Source: G963674505 sp964575975
GTDB lineage: Bacteria; Desulfobacterota; Desulfobacteria; Desulfobacterales; SKZT01
Assembly: GCA_964575975.1 (NCBI GenBank)
Contig: CAZNTU010000143.1
Location: 1 to 13,997, forward strand
DNA length: 13,997 nucleotides
Reading direction: 5' to 3'
The notes under the pieces were generated by a model, which had not been told where the DNA came from, did no database searches, and saw only the letters and a program-made list of their open reading frames with translations. Both the position numbers and the translations under genes were made by a program. Shown here in pieces: positions 6,546 to 13,819 of this stretch (position 1 is its first letter; each line of letters starts with the position of its first letter).

Positions 6546-8922
6546 AAAGAAAAATTCGAAAGTAAAAGAGACACCGAAAACCAATAATGAAAGGAGTTGG
6601 TTTCGAAAGTTCGCGTGGTTCGCGATGAAGGCCGGTTTCGCGGCCCTCCTCGCGTACTGCTGCTTTTGGGGAATCGTGGCGTGGGAAAAGTTCGGAAGCA
6701 AGAAATGGGAACTCCCCGCCCGGGTCTACGCCCGACCCCTCGAGCTTTATACCGGTCTCTCTCTGGACGCGAATGCCTTGTCAAGGGAACTCTCCTTGCT
6801 GAGCTATCGAAAAACGAACCGCATCGAAGTCCCTGGATCGTATTCCGTCGATAAAAACGTTTTTACAATATACTGCCGCCCGTTCGAATTTCCCGACGGG
6901 CAGGAATCGGCAAAGAAAATCCGGGTGGAAATCCAAGCCGGGAGAGTTTCGGCGCTCACCGAAGTCGATACCGGCAAAAATACGAGCATTGCAAGACTCG
7001 ATCCCGCGCTGGTGGGAAGCTTCTACCCGGCAAGCGAGGAGGATCGCCTTTGGGTAAAGCTCGACGATGCGCCTCCCATTTTGATTCAAACCATAATGGC
7101 CGCAGAGGACCGGGAATTCTACGATCATTATGGCATCAAGCCACTTTCTATTCTCAGAGCCCTCAAGGCGAACATTCTGGCGGGAAAAGCGGTACAGGGG
7201 GGGAGCACCCTTACCCAGCAGCTGGTGAAAAACCTGTTCCTTACCCGGGAAAAGACGCTCGTGCGCAAGATCGAGGAAGCCATAATGGCGTTGAGCCTAG
7301 AATTGTTCTACGACAAGGACAAGATCTTCGAGGCGTACATCAACGAGGTCTATCTTGCACAGGACGGCAAGCGGGCGATCCACGGCTTCGGAATGGCCAG
7401 CAGGTTCTATTTCGGCCGTTCCCTGGAACACCTTCAAACCGAAGAAATCGCTTTTCTCGTGGGGCTTCTGAAAGGCCCCTCCTATTACAATCCCCGGAAG
7501 CACCCTGCGCGAGCGCTGGAAAGACGAAACCTGATCCTGAACCTGATGGCCGAACAGAAGCTGATCCAGCCTGCGGAGGCCCAAAGGGCCAAGAGCACGG
7601 AGTTGGGCTTCATTTCCGATCCCCAGTCCGGATTCTCTCCGTTTCCGGCGTTTTTGGAGCTTGTCCAACGCAGTCTTTTGAAAGACTACGACGAGCAAGA
7701 TCTCAGGACCGAGGGGCTTAGGATTTTCTCGACCCTTGTCCCGAGAGTGCAGTTCGCGGTCGAGGACGGCATCGAGGAACGTCTGAAAAACATCGAGGCC
7801 GCGAGAGGGCTTCCCGTTAAAACTCTCCAGGCGGCGGCCGTGGTAACCGGCGCGGGGAACAACGAGGTCGCCGCGTTGGCGGGAGGACGCGAGGGGGGGG
7901 AGCACGGCTTCAACCGCGCCCTGGATTCCCGGCGCCCGATAGGTTCCCTGATCAAACCGGCGGTTTATCTTACTGCGCTGATGCAGCCGGAGCGGTACAC
8001 GCTTATTACCCCGCTGGAGGATTCCCCGATTCGGATCGAAACGAAAAGCGGGATATGGGAACCGAAAAACTACGAAGGCCGATTCAATGGCAAGACGCCG
8101 CTTTTCCAGGCATTGGCCAATTCCTGCAATGCGGCGACCGTTCGGTTGGGAATGGACGTCGGCATAAAGAACGTATTCGAGACTATCGGAAAGCTGGGGG
8201 TGGACGAAAACTTTCCGGCGTATCCGTCGGCGCTCCTGGGAGCGGTCGGATTGTCGTCGCTGGAATTAGTCCAGATGTACCAGACATTCGCCGCAGGGGG
8301 GTTCTATACTCCGGTTCGCGCGATCCAGGCCGTTTATCGCCCGGATGGAAGTCTGCTGCAAAGATATCCTCTGACCGTCAGGGAAAACGTCGATCCGGGC
8401 GCGGTGTACCTGCTGAACAAAGCGCTTCAGACGGTGATAACGGAAGGCACGGGCAAACACCTCGACCGAGGGCTTGCCGGAAGACTGACCCCCGCCGGAA
8501 AAACCGGCACCACGGACGACTTGAGGGACAGTTGGTTCGCAGGTTTCACGGGCGATCACGCGGCGGTCGTATGGGTCGGACGCGACGACAACGCTCCCTG
8601 CGGACTCACGGGAGCCTCGGGTGCCATGCAGGTCTGGGGAGACATCATGAAAAGAATCCAGACATCCCCGCTCAGACTGGCACAACCGGACAACGTCGTC
8701 CTAGCCTCCATCGACGCCACCGCCGGATGGCGCACCGAAGTAGACTGCCAAGGCTCGCTTTCCATCCCCTTCATAGCCGGGTCGGAGCCCGCCGATTTCG
8801 TGTCCTGCCGGAAGGTGCCGCCTCCGGAAATCGTGGAGGAAAGTCCGCCCGCAAGAAAGGACGGGAAAGAAAACAAGTCCATGCCTTCGAGAATCAAGAA
8901 TTTTTTCAAGGAGCTGTTTTAA
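6535..8922 (+). CDS. mrcB: Bifunctional class A penicillin-binding protein, PBP1b type
   Basis: The enzyme polymerises lipid II into glycan strands and cross-links them in the periplasm. In the 795-residue protein a basic cytoplasmic tail is followed by one membrane segment (about 29-50), then a UB2H-like domain (about 58-150, opening ELPARVYARPLELYTG as in PBP1b). The GT51 transglycosylase follows: EDREFYDHYG (191-200, catalytic Glu191), GGSTLTQQLVKN (222-233), RKIEEA (244-249) and KIFEAYINEVYL (263-274). The transpeptidase has SLIK (471-474, acyl-enzyme Ser471), SCN (530-532) and KTGT (656-659). All catalytic motifs are intact, and length is close to E. coli PBP1b. The start is a TTG, less certain than the rest. 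The stop codon abuts the ATG of the lipoprotein at 8923, and the UB2H domain is where outer-membrane activators bind in known systems. Confidence 0.95.
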   Translation: MVTRKKNSKVKETPKTNNERSWFRKFAWFAMKAGFAALLAYCCFWGIVAWEKFGSKKWELPARVYARPLELYTGLSLDANALSRELSLLSYRKTNRIEVPGSYSVDKNVFTIYCRPFEFPDGQESAKKIRVEIQAGRVSALTEVDTGKNTSIARLDPALVGSFYPASEEDRLWVKLDDAPPILIQTIMAAEDREFYDHYGIKPLSILRALKANILAGKAVQGGSTLTQQLVKNLFLTREKTLVRKIEEAIMALSLELFYDKDKIFEAYINEVYLAQDGKRAIHGFGMASRFYFGRSLEHLQTEEIAFLVGLLKGPSYYNPRKHPARALERRNLILNLMAEQKLIQPAEAQRAKSTELGFISDPQSGFSPFPAFLELVQRSLLKDYDEQDLRTEGLRIFSTLVPRVQFAVEDGIEERLKNIEAARGLPVKTLQAAAVVTGAGNNEVAALAGGREGGEHGFNRALDSRRPIGSLIKPAVYLTALMQPERYTLITPLEDSPIRIETKSGIWEPKNYEGRFNGKTPLFQALANSCNAATVRLGMDVGIKNVFETIGKLGVDENFPAYPSALLGAVGLSSLELVQMYQTFAAGGFYTPVRAIQAVYRPDGSLLQRYPLTVRENVDPGAVYLLNKALQTVITEGTGKHLDRGLAGRLTPAGKTGTTDDLRDSWFAGFTGDHAAVVWVGRDDNAPCGLTGASGAMQVWGDIMKRIQTSPLRLAQPDNVVLASIDATAGWRTEVDCQGSLSIPFIAGSEPADFVSCRKVPPPEIVEESPPARKDGKENKSMPSRIKNFFKELF

Positions 8923-9525
8923 ATGCACAAAGGAAAATCAGTCAAATACCTTTTCATTGGCGCGGTCCTCCTCTTGGCCGCAGGTTGCGCCAAGCCCGTC
9001 GTTACGAAATATCCGCCGGGGCCGGTCTACGACAAGCCTATGCCTCCCGTCGGCGCGCGGAACGAAACCGAAACCCAAGCGAGGCCCGAAGCCAAACCCA
9101 AGACCGAGGTTCGTTCCGACGCCGTCGTCAAGCCCGAACCTCGTCCCGATACCCAAATCAAACCCCAAACGCCGCCGCCATTCAAGGACGACCGATTGAT
9201 AGCCGCCGTCGCCCCGCTGGAAAAGCAGGCGTCCGGCTACCTTGCGGGCAACGATCTGAACAGAGCCGAGGCGACTGCGGAAAGAGCGCTTGGAATCAGC
9301 CCGAACGACGCGCGATTGTGGAGCCTCATGGCCGAAATCCAATTGGCGAGGAAAAACTGGGGCCAGGCCGAACAATTCGCAGCCAAGTCCAACCTTTTGG
9401 CAGGGGCGGATTCAAGACTGAAAGCCAAGAACTGGAGGACTATCGCGGAGACGTTGCGGAGAAGAGACAAGCCGAAGGAAGCGGAAAAGGCGATGGAAAA
9501 GGCGCGCAGGTTAGAATTGCAATAA
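8923..9525 (+). CDS. TPR outer-membrane lipoprotein, probable LpoP-like activator of PBP1b
   Basis: A signal peptide with a hydrophobic core (10-20) ends in the lipobox LAAGC, giving lipidation at Cys22. The +2 residue is Ala, compatible with outer-membrane sorting. A Pro/Lys/Glu-rich extended linker (about 25-93) precedes about three tetratricopeptide-type helical repeats (about 97-197), including WSLMAEIQLARKNWGQAEQF and the stretch KNWRTIAETLRRRDKPKEAE. The layout of lipid anchor, long flexible linker and TPR domain matches Pseudomonas LpoP, an activator of PBP1b encoded next to ponB. ATG 8923 follows the PBP stop codon without a gap. AAGGAG (8908-8913) lies inside the PBP reading frame 9 bases upstream. 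Function as activator is inferred from architecture and position. No clear intrinsic terminator follows in the 110 bases before the convergent dodecin gene. Confidence 0.8.
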   Translation: MHKGKSVKYLFIGAVLLLAAGCAKPVVTKYPPGPVYDKPMPPVGARNETETQARPEAKPKTEVRSDAVVKPEPRPDTQIKPQTPPPFKDDRLIAAVAPLEKQASGYLAGNDLNRAEATAERALGISPNDARLWSLMAEIQLARKNWGQAEQFAAKSNLLAGADSRLKAKNWRTIAETLRRRDKPKEAEKAMEKARRLELQ

Positions 9526-9635
9526 AAAACTTGGATCGTCGCGGATTTGCCGGAAAAGGGTTCGCGGTGGAAACCGGAATTGGACCCGTGCAAACGGACG
9601 CATTCCCATCCGCACAGGTCGCGAAATTTTGAAGA

Positions 9636-9848
9636 TCATTTGCCTTCGTACTTGAACGAAACGGTGACCCTGGCGCGGTACGCTACCACCTTTCCCGCCT
9701 CCGTCTTCATGTCGAGCTTGCAAATTTCGGCGATTCGGAGGTTCTTGAGCGTTTTCCCCGCTTCTTCCACGGCGTTTTTGGCCGCCTCCTCCCACGAATT
9801 GGGGCTTGATCCGACCAGTTCGATGATTTTGTATACACTCTCGGTCAT
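9636..9848 (-). CDS. Dodecin family flavin-binding protein
   Basis: Dodecins are small proteins that form hollow dodecamers and store or sequester flavins. The 70-residue product starts at ATG 9846-9848, chosen because AAGGAG lies 9 bases upstream and the family begins MxxVYKxIELVGSSP. A longer frame extends to 10025 but adds 59 residues of non-family sequence. Family features seen: VYKIIELVGSSPNSWEEAAK (5-24), NAVEEAGKTLKNLR (25-38) and a closing beta-strand VTVSFKYE. At the position where halobacterial and many bacterial dodecins have Trp (LRWFEV), this protein has LRIAEI (Ile39), so flavin stacking may be different or absent. It stands alone after a 183-base gap with a hairpin (9880-9918) and is convergent with the lipoprotein gene. 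Confidence 0.9.
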   Translation of the reverse strand: MTESVYKIIELVGSSPNSWEEAAKNAVEEAGKTLKNLRIAEICKLDMKTEAGKVVAYRARVTVSFKYEGK

Positions 9849-9879
9849 ATCTGTTCTCCTTTCCTTTGTTTGAATGAAT

Positions 9880-9918
9880 CCGGCGTCCTCCGACGAAATC
9901 CTTTCGGACCGACGCCGG
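9880..9918 (-). other. Hairpin in the leader of the dodecin gene
   Basis: CCGGCGTC (9880-9887) and GACGCCGG (9911-9918) are perfect complements. TCCG (9889-9892) and CGGA (9905-9908) extend the stem after a small internal loop, leaving a 12-base loop. It lies 32 bases before the dodecin start codon. No T run follows on either strand, so it is not a standard intrinsic terminator. It could end the upstream PCMT transcript with Rho, stabilise the dodecin message, or be an operator. Confidence 0.4.
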
Positions 9919-10031
9919 CGATTTGGACTTTCACCATTTGAATATACCTTGGTTATCGGTTTTTCGTTGACACGCTCGTCCGTCTTTCCGGTCTCGCCAG
10001 TAGCGAGCGAGGCTTGGAACAGCAAGCGGTC

Positions 10032-11543
10032 CTACACGCCAAACGGAAAGGTCTCGGGCAATCCCTTGGGGGTTTCCGGGCCCAGGGGCGTTACGGCCCG
10101 GGTCTCGTCGAACCAAATGTATTCGTCGAACTGTCTCGGGAGTTCCGCTTGGAAATAATGGCTTTGGAGTTCCGTTTCGGGGGAGTATATCACGCCGATC
10201 GCGCGTTCCAGCCTAGGTTCGGACAGCGCTTCTATAAGTTTCGCCGAGGCGTGGCGCAGCGGAAGCAGAAAATCGTCCATTTCCGCCTGGTGGCATAGAT
10301 ATTCGTAGCTGTTCCTGTGGGAAGGGCGAGCCGGGTCCTTCTGCCACGGTGTCAGGCACCCGTAACGATGCCGAGCCACTGCGGCGGTCTCCGGATCGAC
10401 GCCGTCCAGGTATTGCAGCACGGAGCCGATGGAATTGTGCAGACTGTAAAGGTCGAGGCCGTACAGGCTCGTCCCTCCCGACGCGCTTCCGTCCAGGTTC
10501 ATGGCTCTTAGCGATTCGACGAATTGGGAAAATTGCACGTTGGACCACATCCAAGTCGGAAAGCGCTTGAAAGGCTTCTCCAAGGGCACATCGGCTTCGA
10601 TCCCCTTGATGTAGCGGTCGATCTGGGAAACATCGGGCCAGTCGGCTTCGATGGCCACGATATTGAACCCCTTCTTTTCGATCAAGTCGCGCGTGATCCG
10701 CGCGCGCATTTCGTAGAATTCGGCGGTACCGTGAGTAGCTTCTCCCAATAGCACCACCTTGGCGTCTCCGATCCGGTCGAGCAGCGGTCGAATGTCCTTT
10801 TCTTCAATGGAAGCCATCGCGTCCGCCGTTCTTGCGATCAGTTCCGGGATCGGCCTGGACTCGTGGTACTTCATCGTCTTGCTCTTGCCCGTTTTTTTTT
10901 CCTTCCACCCTTCGGCGCCGACCAGCGGGACGAACCGCACGCTGAATTGTTCTTCCCGCTCGTATTCGTCCTCGGCAATCCGGCGGATACGCACCAGTTC
11001 CTGCGTGTACTCCGAGCCGGCCGGTATGACGAGCCGACCGCCCACGGCAAGCTGTTTCAAAAGGGATTCGGGAACGTCCGGCGCGCCGGCCGTAACCACG
11101 ATGGCATCGTAGGGAGCGTTCTCGGGCCATCCGAGGGTACCGTCCCCGTGAAGCACATGAATGTTTCCGTAGCCGAGACGGTCGAACTTTTCCTTGGCCG
11201 CGTCCGCAAGCGACCGGTGCCTTTCGACCGTGTAAACGTCGTCCACTATGCGGCTAAGGATCGCCGCGGCATAGCCGGAGCCGGTCCCCACTTCCAAGAC
11301 CCGGTCGTCCTTGTCCAATTCCAGAAGCTGCGTCATTACCGCCACCATATATGGCTGGGAAATGGTCTGGCCTTCTCCAATAGGCAGAGGCGAATCCTCG
11401 TATGCGAACTCGACCATGGTATCGGGGAGGAATTTTTCCCTGGGAACCTCCTCCATGGCTCGCAAAACGGCGGGATCACCGATCCCGCGAGCCATTAGAT
11501 GATTTTCGATCATAATTTTGCGGAGTCTGTCGATATTTACCAT
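10032..11543 (-). CDS. Protein-L-isoaspartate O-methyltransferase fused to a shortened erythromycin-esterase-like domain
   Basis: Residues 1-213 are a complete PCMT, which methylates isoaspartyl residues of aged proteins with S-adenosylmethionine so that they can be repaired. Visible are GEGQTISQPYMVAVMTQLLE (57-75), the SAM loop VLEVGTGSGYAAA (82-94) and VGGRLVIPAG (167-176). After a basic linker (214-229) comes an erythromycin-esterase family domain (about 231-488) with LLGEATHGTAEFYEMR (265-280) and EADWPD (299-304). Intact members then have a long middle part with a WAHNxH motif. Here RYGCLTPWQKDPA (393-405) joins directly to RPSHRNSYE (406-414), a motif near the C-terminus, so roughly 130 residues are missing in frame. 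The end, EPRLERAIGVIYSPETELQS, is well preserved. Such fusions are known in bacteria; the shortened form is unusual. AGGAAGG lies before ATG 11541-11543. Confidence 0.9.
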   Translation of the reverse strand: MVNIDRLRKIMIENHLMARGIGDPAVLRAMEEVPREKFLPDTMVEFAYEDSPLPIGEGQTISQPYMVAVMTQLLELDKDDRVLEVGTGSGYAAAILSRIVDDVYTVERHRSLADAAKEKFDRLGYGNIHVLHGDGTLGWPENAPYDAIVVTAGAPDVPESLLKQLAVGGRLVIPAGSEYTQELVRIRRIAEDEYEREEQFSVRFVPLVGAEGWKEKKTGKSKTMKYHESRPIPELIARTADAMASIEEKDIRPLLDRIGDAKVVLLGEATHGTAEFYEMRARITRDLIEKKGFNIVAIEADWPDVSQIDRYIKGIEADVPLEKPFKRFPTWMWSNVQFSQFVESLRAMNLDGSASGGTSLYGLDLYSLHNSIGSVLQYLDGVDPETAAVARHRYGCLTPWQKDPARPSHRNSYEYLCHQAEMDDFLLPLRHASAKLIEALSEPRLERAIGVIYSPETELQSHYFQAELPRQFDEYIWFDETRAVTPLGPETPKGLPETFPFGV

Positions 11544-11573
11544 TTTTAGCCTTCCTGTATTTAAAACGGCTTT

Positions 11574-11978
11574 TCACTGCGCCGTGTCGCTGTGCGGCCT
11601 CCGGCTGAACGCGAGCACCTCGCGCACCCGAACGAGCAATCTGCTTTCGGATTGCGGCATTTGCGGGCCTTTTTCGATTTCAGGAGAAAAGCCGTTCATT
11701 ATTGCGATTTCCTCTGTTTTTTCTACGTTTCCGAGGATCTGGAATCCTACGTCGTTGGCGGAATCCCATGAAACCACCGACACGAGGGGATTTTCCCGGA
11801 CGTTCTTTGCCGTGCAGGGGCAAAACCACTCCTCGACCGCGATTTGGTCGTCCGAAACCATTTCGATGGACCCGGCGGTCGCCAAATGCGGAAAACCGCT
11901 TGAATCCGCAGTCGCCACATACACGTGCTTCATCCGCTTGCCCAGGTCCACCGCCTCCTTTATCGATTCTATGCTCAT
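11574..11978 (-). CDS. Pyridoxamine 5'-phosphate oxidase-like split-barrel protein
   Basis: The 134-residue protein has the one-domain split beta-barrel layout of FMN- or F420-binding PNPOx-like proteins. KHVYVATADSSGFPHLA (17-33) is the first strand pair, followed by WFCPCTAKNVRENPLVSVVSWD (51-72), with the KNVRxNPxVSV block typical of the family, and LGNVEKTEE (82-90). Two cysteines close together (Cys53, Cys55) could be redox-active, which is inference. ATG 11976-11978 was chosen because GAGGAG stands 6 bases upstream; an in-frame TTG at 11993 lies on the far side of that site. It sits 30 bases before the methyltransferase fusion and 62 bases after hcp on the same strand. The substrate is unknown; a small flavin reductase or cofactor-binding role is most likely. 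Confidence 0.85.
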   Translation of the reverse strand: MSIESIKEAVDLGKRMKHVYVATADSSGFPHLATAGSIEMVSDDQIAVEEWFCPCTAKNVRENPLVSVVSWDSANDVGFQILGNVEKTEEIAIMNGFSPEIEKGPQMPQSESRLLVRVREVLAFSRRPHSDTAQ

Positions 11979-12040
11979 AATTACTCCTCGCAACCGACGG
12001 GCGAAAAAAGGGCATGCATCTTATTTCCGTTTTACTTCCA

Positions 12041-13693
12041 CTATCCCAAAATCGCCTTCAGATCCGCTTCCGGCGTGGTGATCGGCATCAGGTTGTATTC
12101 CTCTTGGAGGACCTTGAGAACGCTGGAGGTCACGTACGCCGGAAGAGACGGACCGAGGCGCATGTCCCGGATTCCCAAGTGAAGAAGCGTCAACAGGATT
12201 GCCACGGCTTTTTGCTCGAACCAACTCAGGACGAAGGAAAGCGGAAGATCGTTCACTCCGACACCGAACGCGTCGGAAAGGGCCAGGGCGATTTGGATTG
12301 CGGAATAGGCGTCGTTGCACTGGCCGCAGTCCAGCATGCGCGGAATGCCGCCGATGTCTCCGAAGTCCAGCTTGTTGAAACGGTACTTTCCGCAGGCCAA
12401 GGTCAGGATCACGCAGTCCTGCGGTACCTGTTGGGCGAACTTCGTGTAGTAGTTGCGCCCGGGCTTGGCCCCGTCGCAGCCGCCTATGAGGAAGAAACGG
12501 CGAATCTTGCCGGCCTTGACGGCGTCGATCACCTTGTCGGCGACGGACATGACGGCGTTCCGGGCGAACCCGGTCAATGTATATTTTTCGGGATAGTCTT
12601 CTTCGAACCCCCGTGCCTTTTGGGCCGCCTCGATCACGGGGGAAAAATCCGAGCAATGCACATGGGCAAGCCCCGGCCACGCGGTCGGGCCGCTGGTGAA
12701 AATACGGTCCTGGTAGCTTCCCTTGGGGTGTTGCAGGCAGTTGGTCGTCATGAGGACAGCCCCCGGAAAAGCGTCGAAATCCTGCCTCTGATCCTGCCAC
12801 GCCCCTCCGTAGTTGCCCTTGAAATGGGAGTATTTTTTCAGGCCGGGATAGCTGTTGCACATCAGCATCTCGCCGTGCGTGTAAACGTTGATGTCCTTGC
12901 CTTCGGTTTGTTTCAGGATTTCCTCGAGATCCTTGAGGTCGTGCCCGGAAACGGCGATGCATTTTCCCTTCACCGGTTGCACTCGGACCTTGGTGGGTTC
13001 GGGATGCCCGTAAGTCTCTGTGTGGGCGGCGTCCAGAAGTTCCATCACCTTCAGGTTGGCCTCCCCGCACCGCAGGTTCATCCGCAGGAGTTCCTCCAAG
13101 TTTTTGGGGGCCTGGGTGAGATAGTCCAAGCCTTCGCGAATGAAGCCATTCACGTCCTCGCTTGTCTTTCCGAATGTGTCGGCGTGATAGGCGTAGGCCC
13201 CGATTCCTTTCAAGCCGTACATCAGCAACTCTTGGAGACCGGTAATGTCTTCGCCCAGCTTTTCCATCCTGAACTGGATTCCCACCTGTTCGCCGGTTTG
13301 GATCATCCTGTCCAAGTCCTCGGTTTCCTTCCACCACTCCACCGGACACGGAAACGTCTCCGGCGTTTTTCCCGCGTCCCTGAAGGCCGATTCGTACAGC
13401 TTTATGGCTTCGGCACGTATCCCGGCCGCTTTCTTGACCTGCTGCTTGAGGTCTTCGGCGTCGAAATTCACGTTGGTTATGGTGGCGAAGAGGGCGGTAT
13501 TGAAAAAACGGTCGAAATCCTTGTTCGTTTTGCCGAGCCTGCCCGCCTCGTGGGCGTACCGGGCGATGTCCTTCAAGGCGTATATCAGCAGGTCCTGCAT
13601 TTCGGCGACATCCGGGGACTTGCCGCACACGCCGTGAGCGGTGCAGCCGGACCCTTTCGCCGTCTGCTCGCACTGATAGCAAAACATGTTCAT
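12041..13693 (-). CDS. hcp: Hybrid cluster protein (hydroxylamine reductase / NO-stress protein)
   Basis: Hcp carries a 4Fe-2S-2O hybrid cluster and reduces nitric oxide or hydroxylamine in the cytoplasm during nitrosative stress. The 550-residue protein has the N-terminal iron-sulfur motif C5-x2-C8-x8-C17-x5-C23, the spacing of the Desulfovibrio protein and unlike the E. coli one. All hybrid-cluster ligands are present: His251 (SGHDLKD), Glu275 (THGEM), Cys319 (TTNC), Cys406 (GGCDG), Cys434 (ACGKYR), Cys459 (GQCND), Glu493 and Lys495 (WFEQK). A near-perfect AAAGGAGGT precedes two possible starts, ATG 13693 (spacing 4) and ATG 13687 (spacing 10); the second matches the MFCxQC start of relatives. 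The open frame continues 94 codons upstream but is not family-like. No hcr reductase is adjacent. It may be transcribed together with the PNPOx-like and methyltransferase genes. Confidence 0.97.
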   Translation of the reverse strand: MNMFCYQCEQTAKGSGCTAHGVCGKSPDVAEMQDLLIYALKDIARYAHEAGRLGKTNKDFDRFFNTALFATITNVNFDAEDLKQQVKKAAGIRAEAIKLYESAFRDAGKTPETFPCPVEWWKETEDLDRMIQTGEQVGIQFRMEKLGEDITGLQELLMYGLKGIGAYAYHADTFGKTSEDVNGFIREGLDYLTQAPKNLEELLRMNLRCGEANLKVMELLDAAHTETYGHPEPTKVRVQPVKGKCIAVSGHDLKDLEEILKQTEGKDINVYTHGEMLMCNSYPGLKKYSHFKGNYGGAWQDQRQDFDAFPGAVLMTTNCLQHPKGSYQDRIFTSGPTAWPGLAHVHCSDFSPVIEAAQKARGFEEDYPEKYTLTGFARNAVMSVADKVIDAVKAGKIRRFFLIGGCDGAKPGRNYYTKFAQQVPQDCVILTLACGKYRFNKLDFGDIGGIPRMLDCGQCNDAYSAIQIALALSDAFGVGVNDLPLSFVLSWFEQKAVAILLTLLHLGIRDMRLGPSLPAYVTSSVLKVLQEEYNLMPITTPEADLKAILG

Positions 13694-13727
13694 GGGACCT
13701 CCTTTGGAAACGGTTTTCGTTCGGGTC

Positions 13728-13754
13728 GATTTTTGAAAATCAAAACCTATTTTA
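13728..13754 (-). promoter_or_regulatory. Candidate hcp promoter -10 box and AT-rich operator
   Basis: On the minus strand TAAAAT (13749-13754) is a good -10 box without a good -35 box, as at activator-dependent promoters. Just downstream, TTTTGA (13731-13736), three bases, then TCAAAA (13740-13745) form a perfect 15-bp inverted repeat that would cover the transcription start. Overlapping it, GATTTT-TG-AAAATC (13728-13741) is also symmetric. CRP/FNR-type sites have TTGA-N6-TCAA, whereas this is TTGA-N3-TCAA, so it does not match the usual HcpR or FNR consensus. Confidence 0.4.
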
Positions 13755-13819
13755 GAAGGCGAGGGATTTCTGGGATATAACGCAAAGCCTGTATTCTGCG
13801 AGGCGGATTCCGGTAATAA

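Noticed and set aside
8055..9632. A 525-codon plus-strand frame across the end of the PBP gene and the lipoprotein gene
   Set aside because: It overlaps two well-supported genes in another frame, and its sequence is Arg/Gly/Ser-rich with no recognisable domain.
9526..9635. An intrinsic terminator between the convergent lipoprotein and dodecin genes
   Set aside because: I looked for one on both strands. Only weak 4-5 bp stems without a T run are present.
9849..10025. A 59-codon N-terminal extension of the dodecin
   Set aside because: The inner ATG has AAGGAG at 9 bases and gives the exact family start. The extension encodes low-quality sequence across the hairpin.
12014..13780. A 588-codon plus-strand frame opposite hcp
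   Set aside because: It is antisense to a complete Hcp with all metal ligands. No family features or ribosome-binding site are seen.
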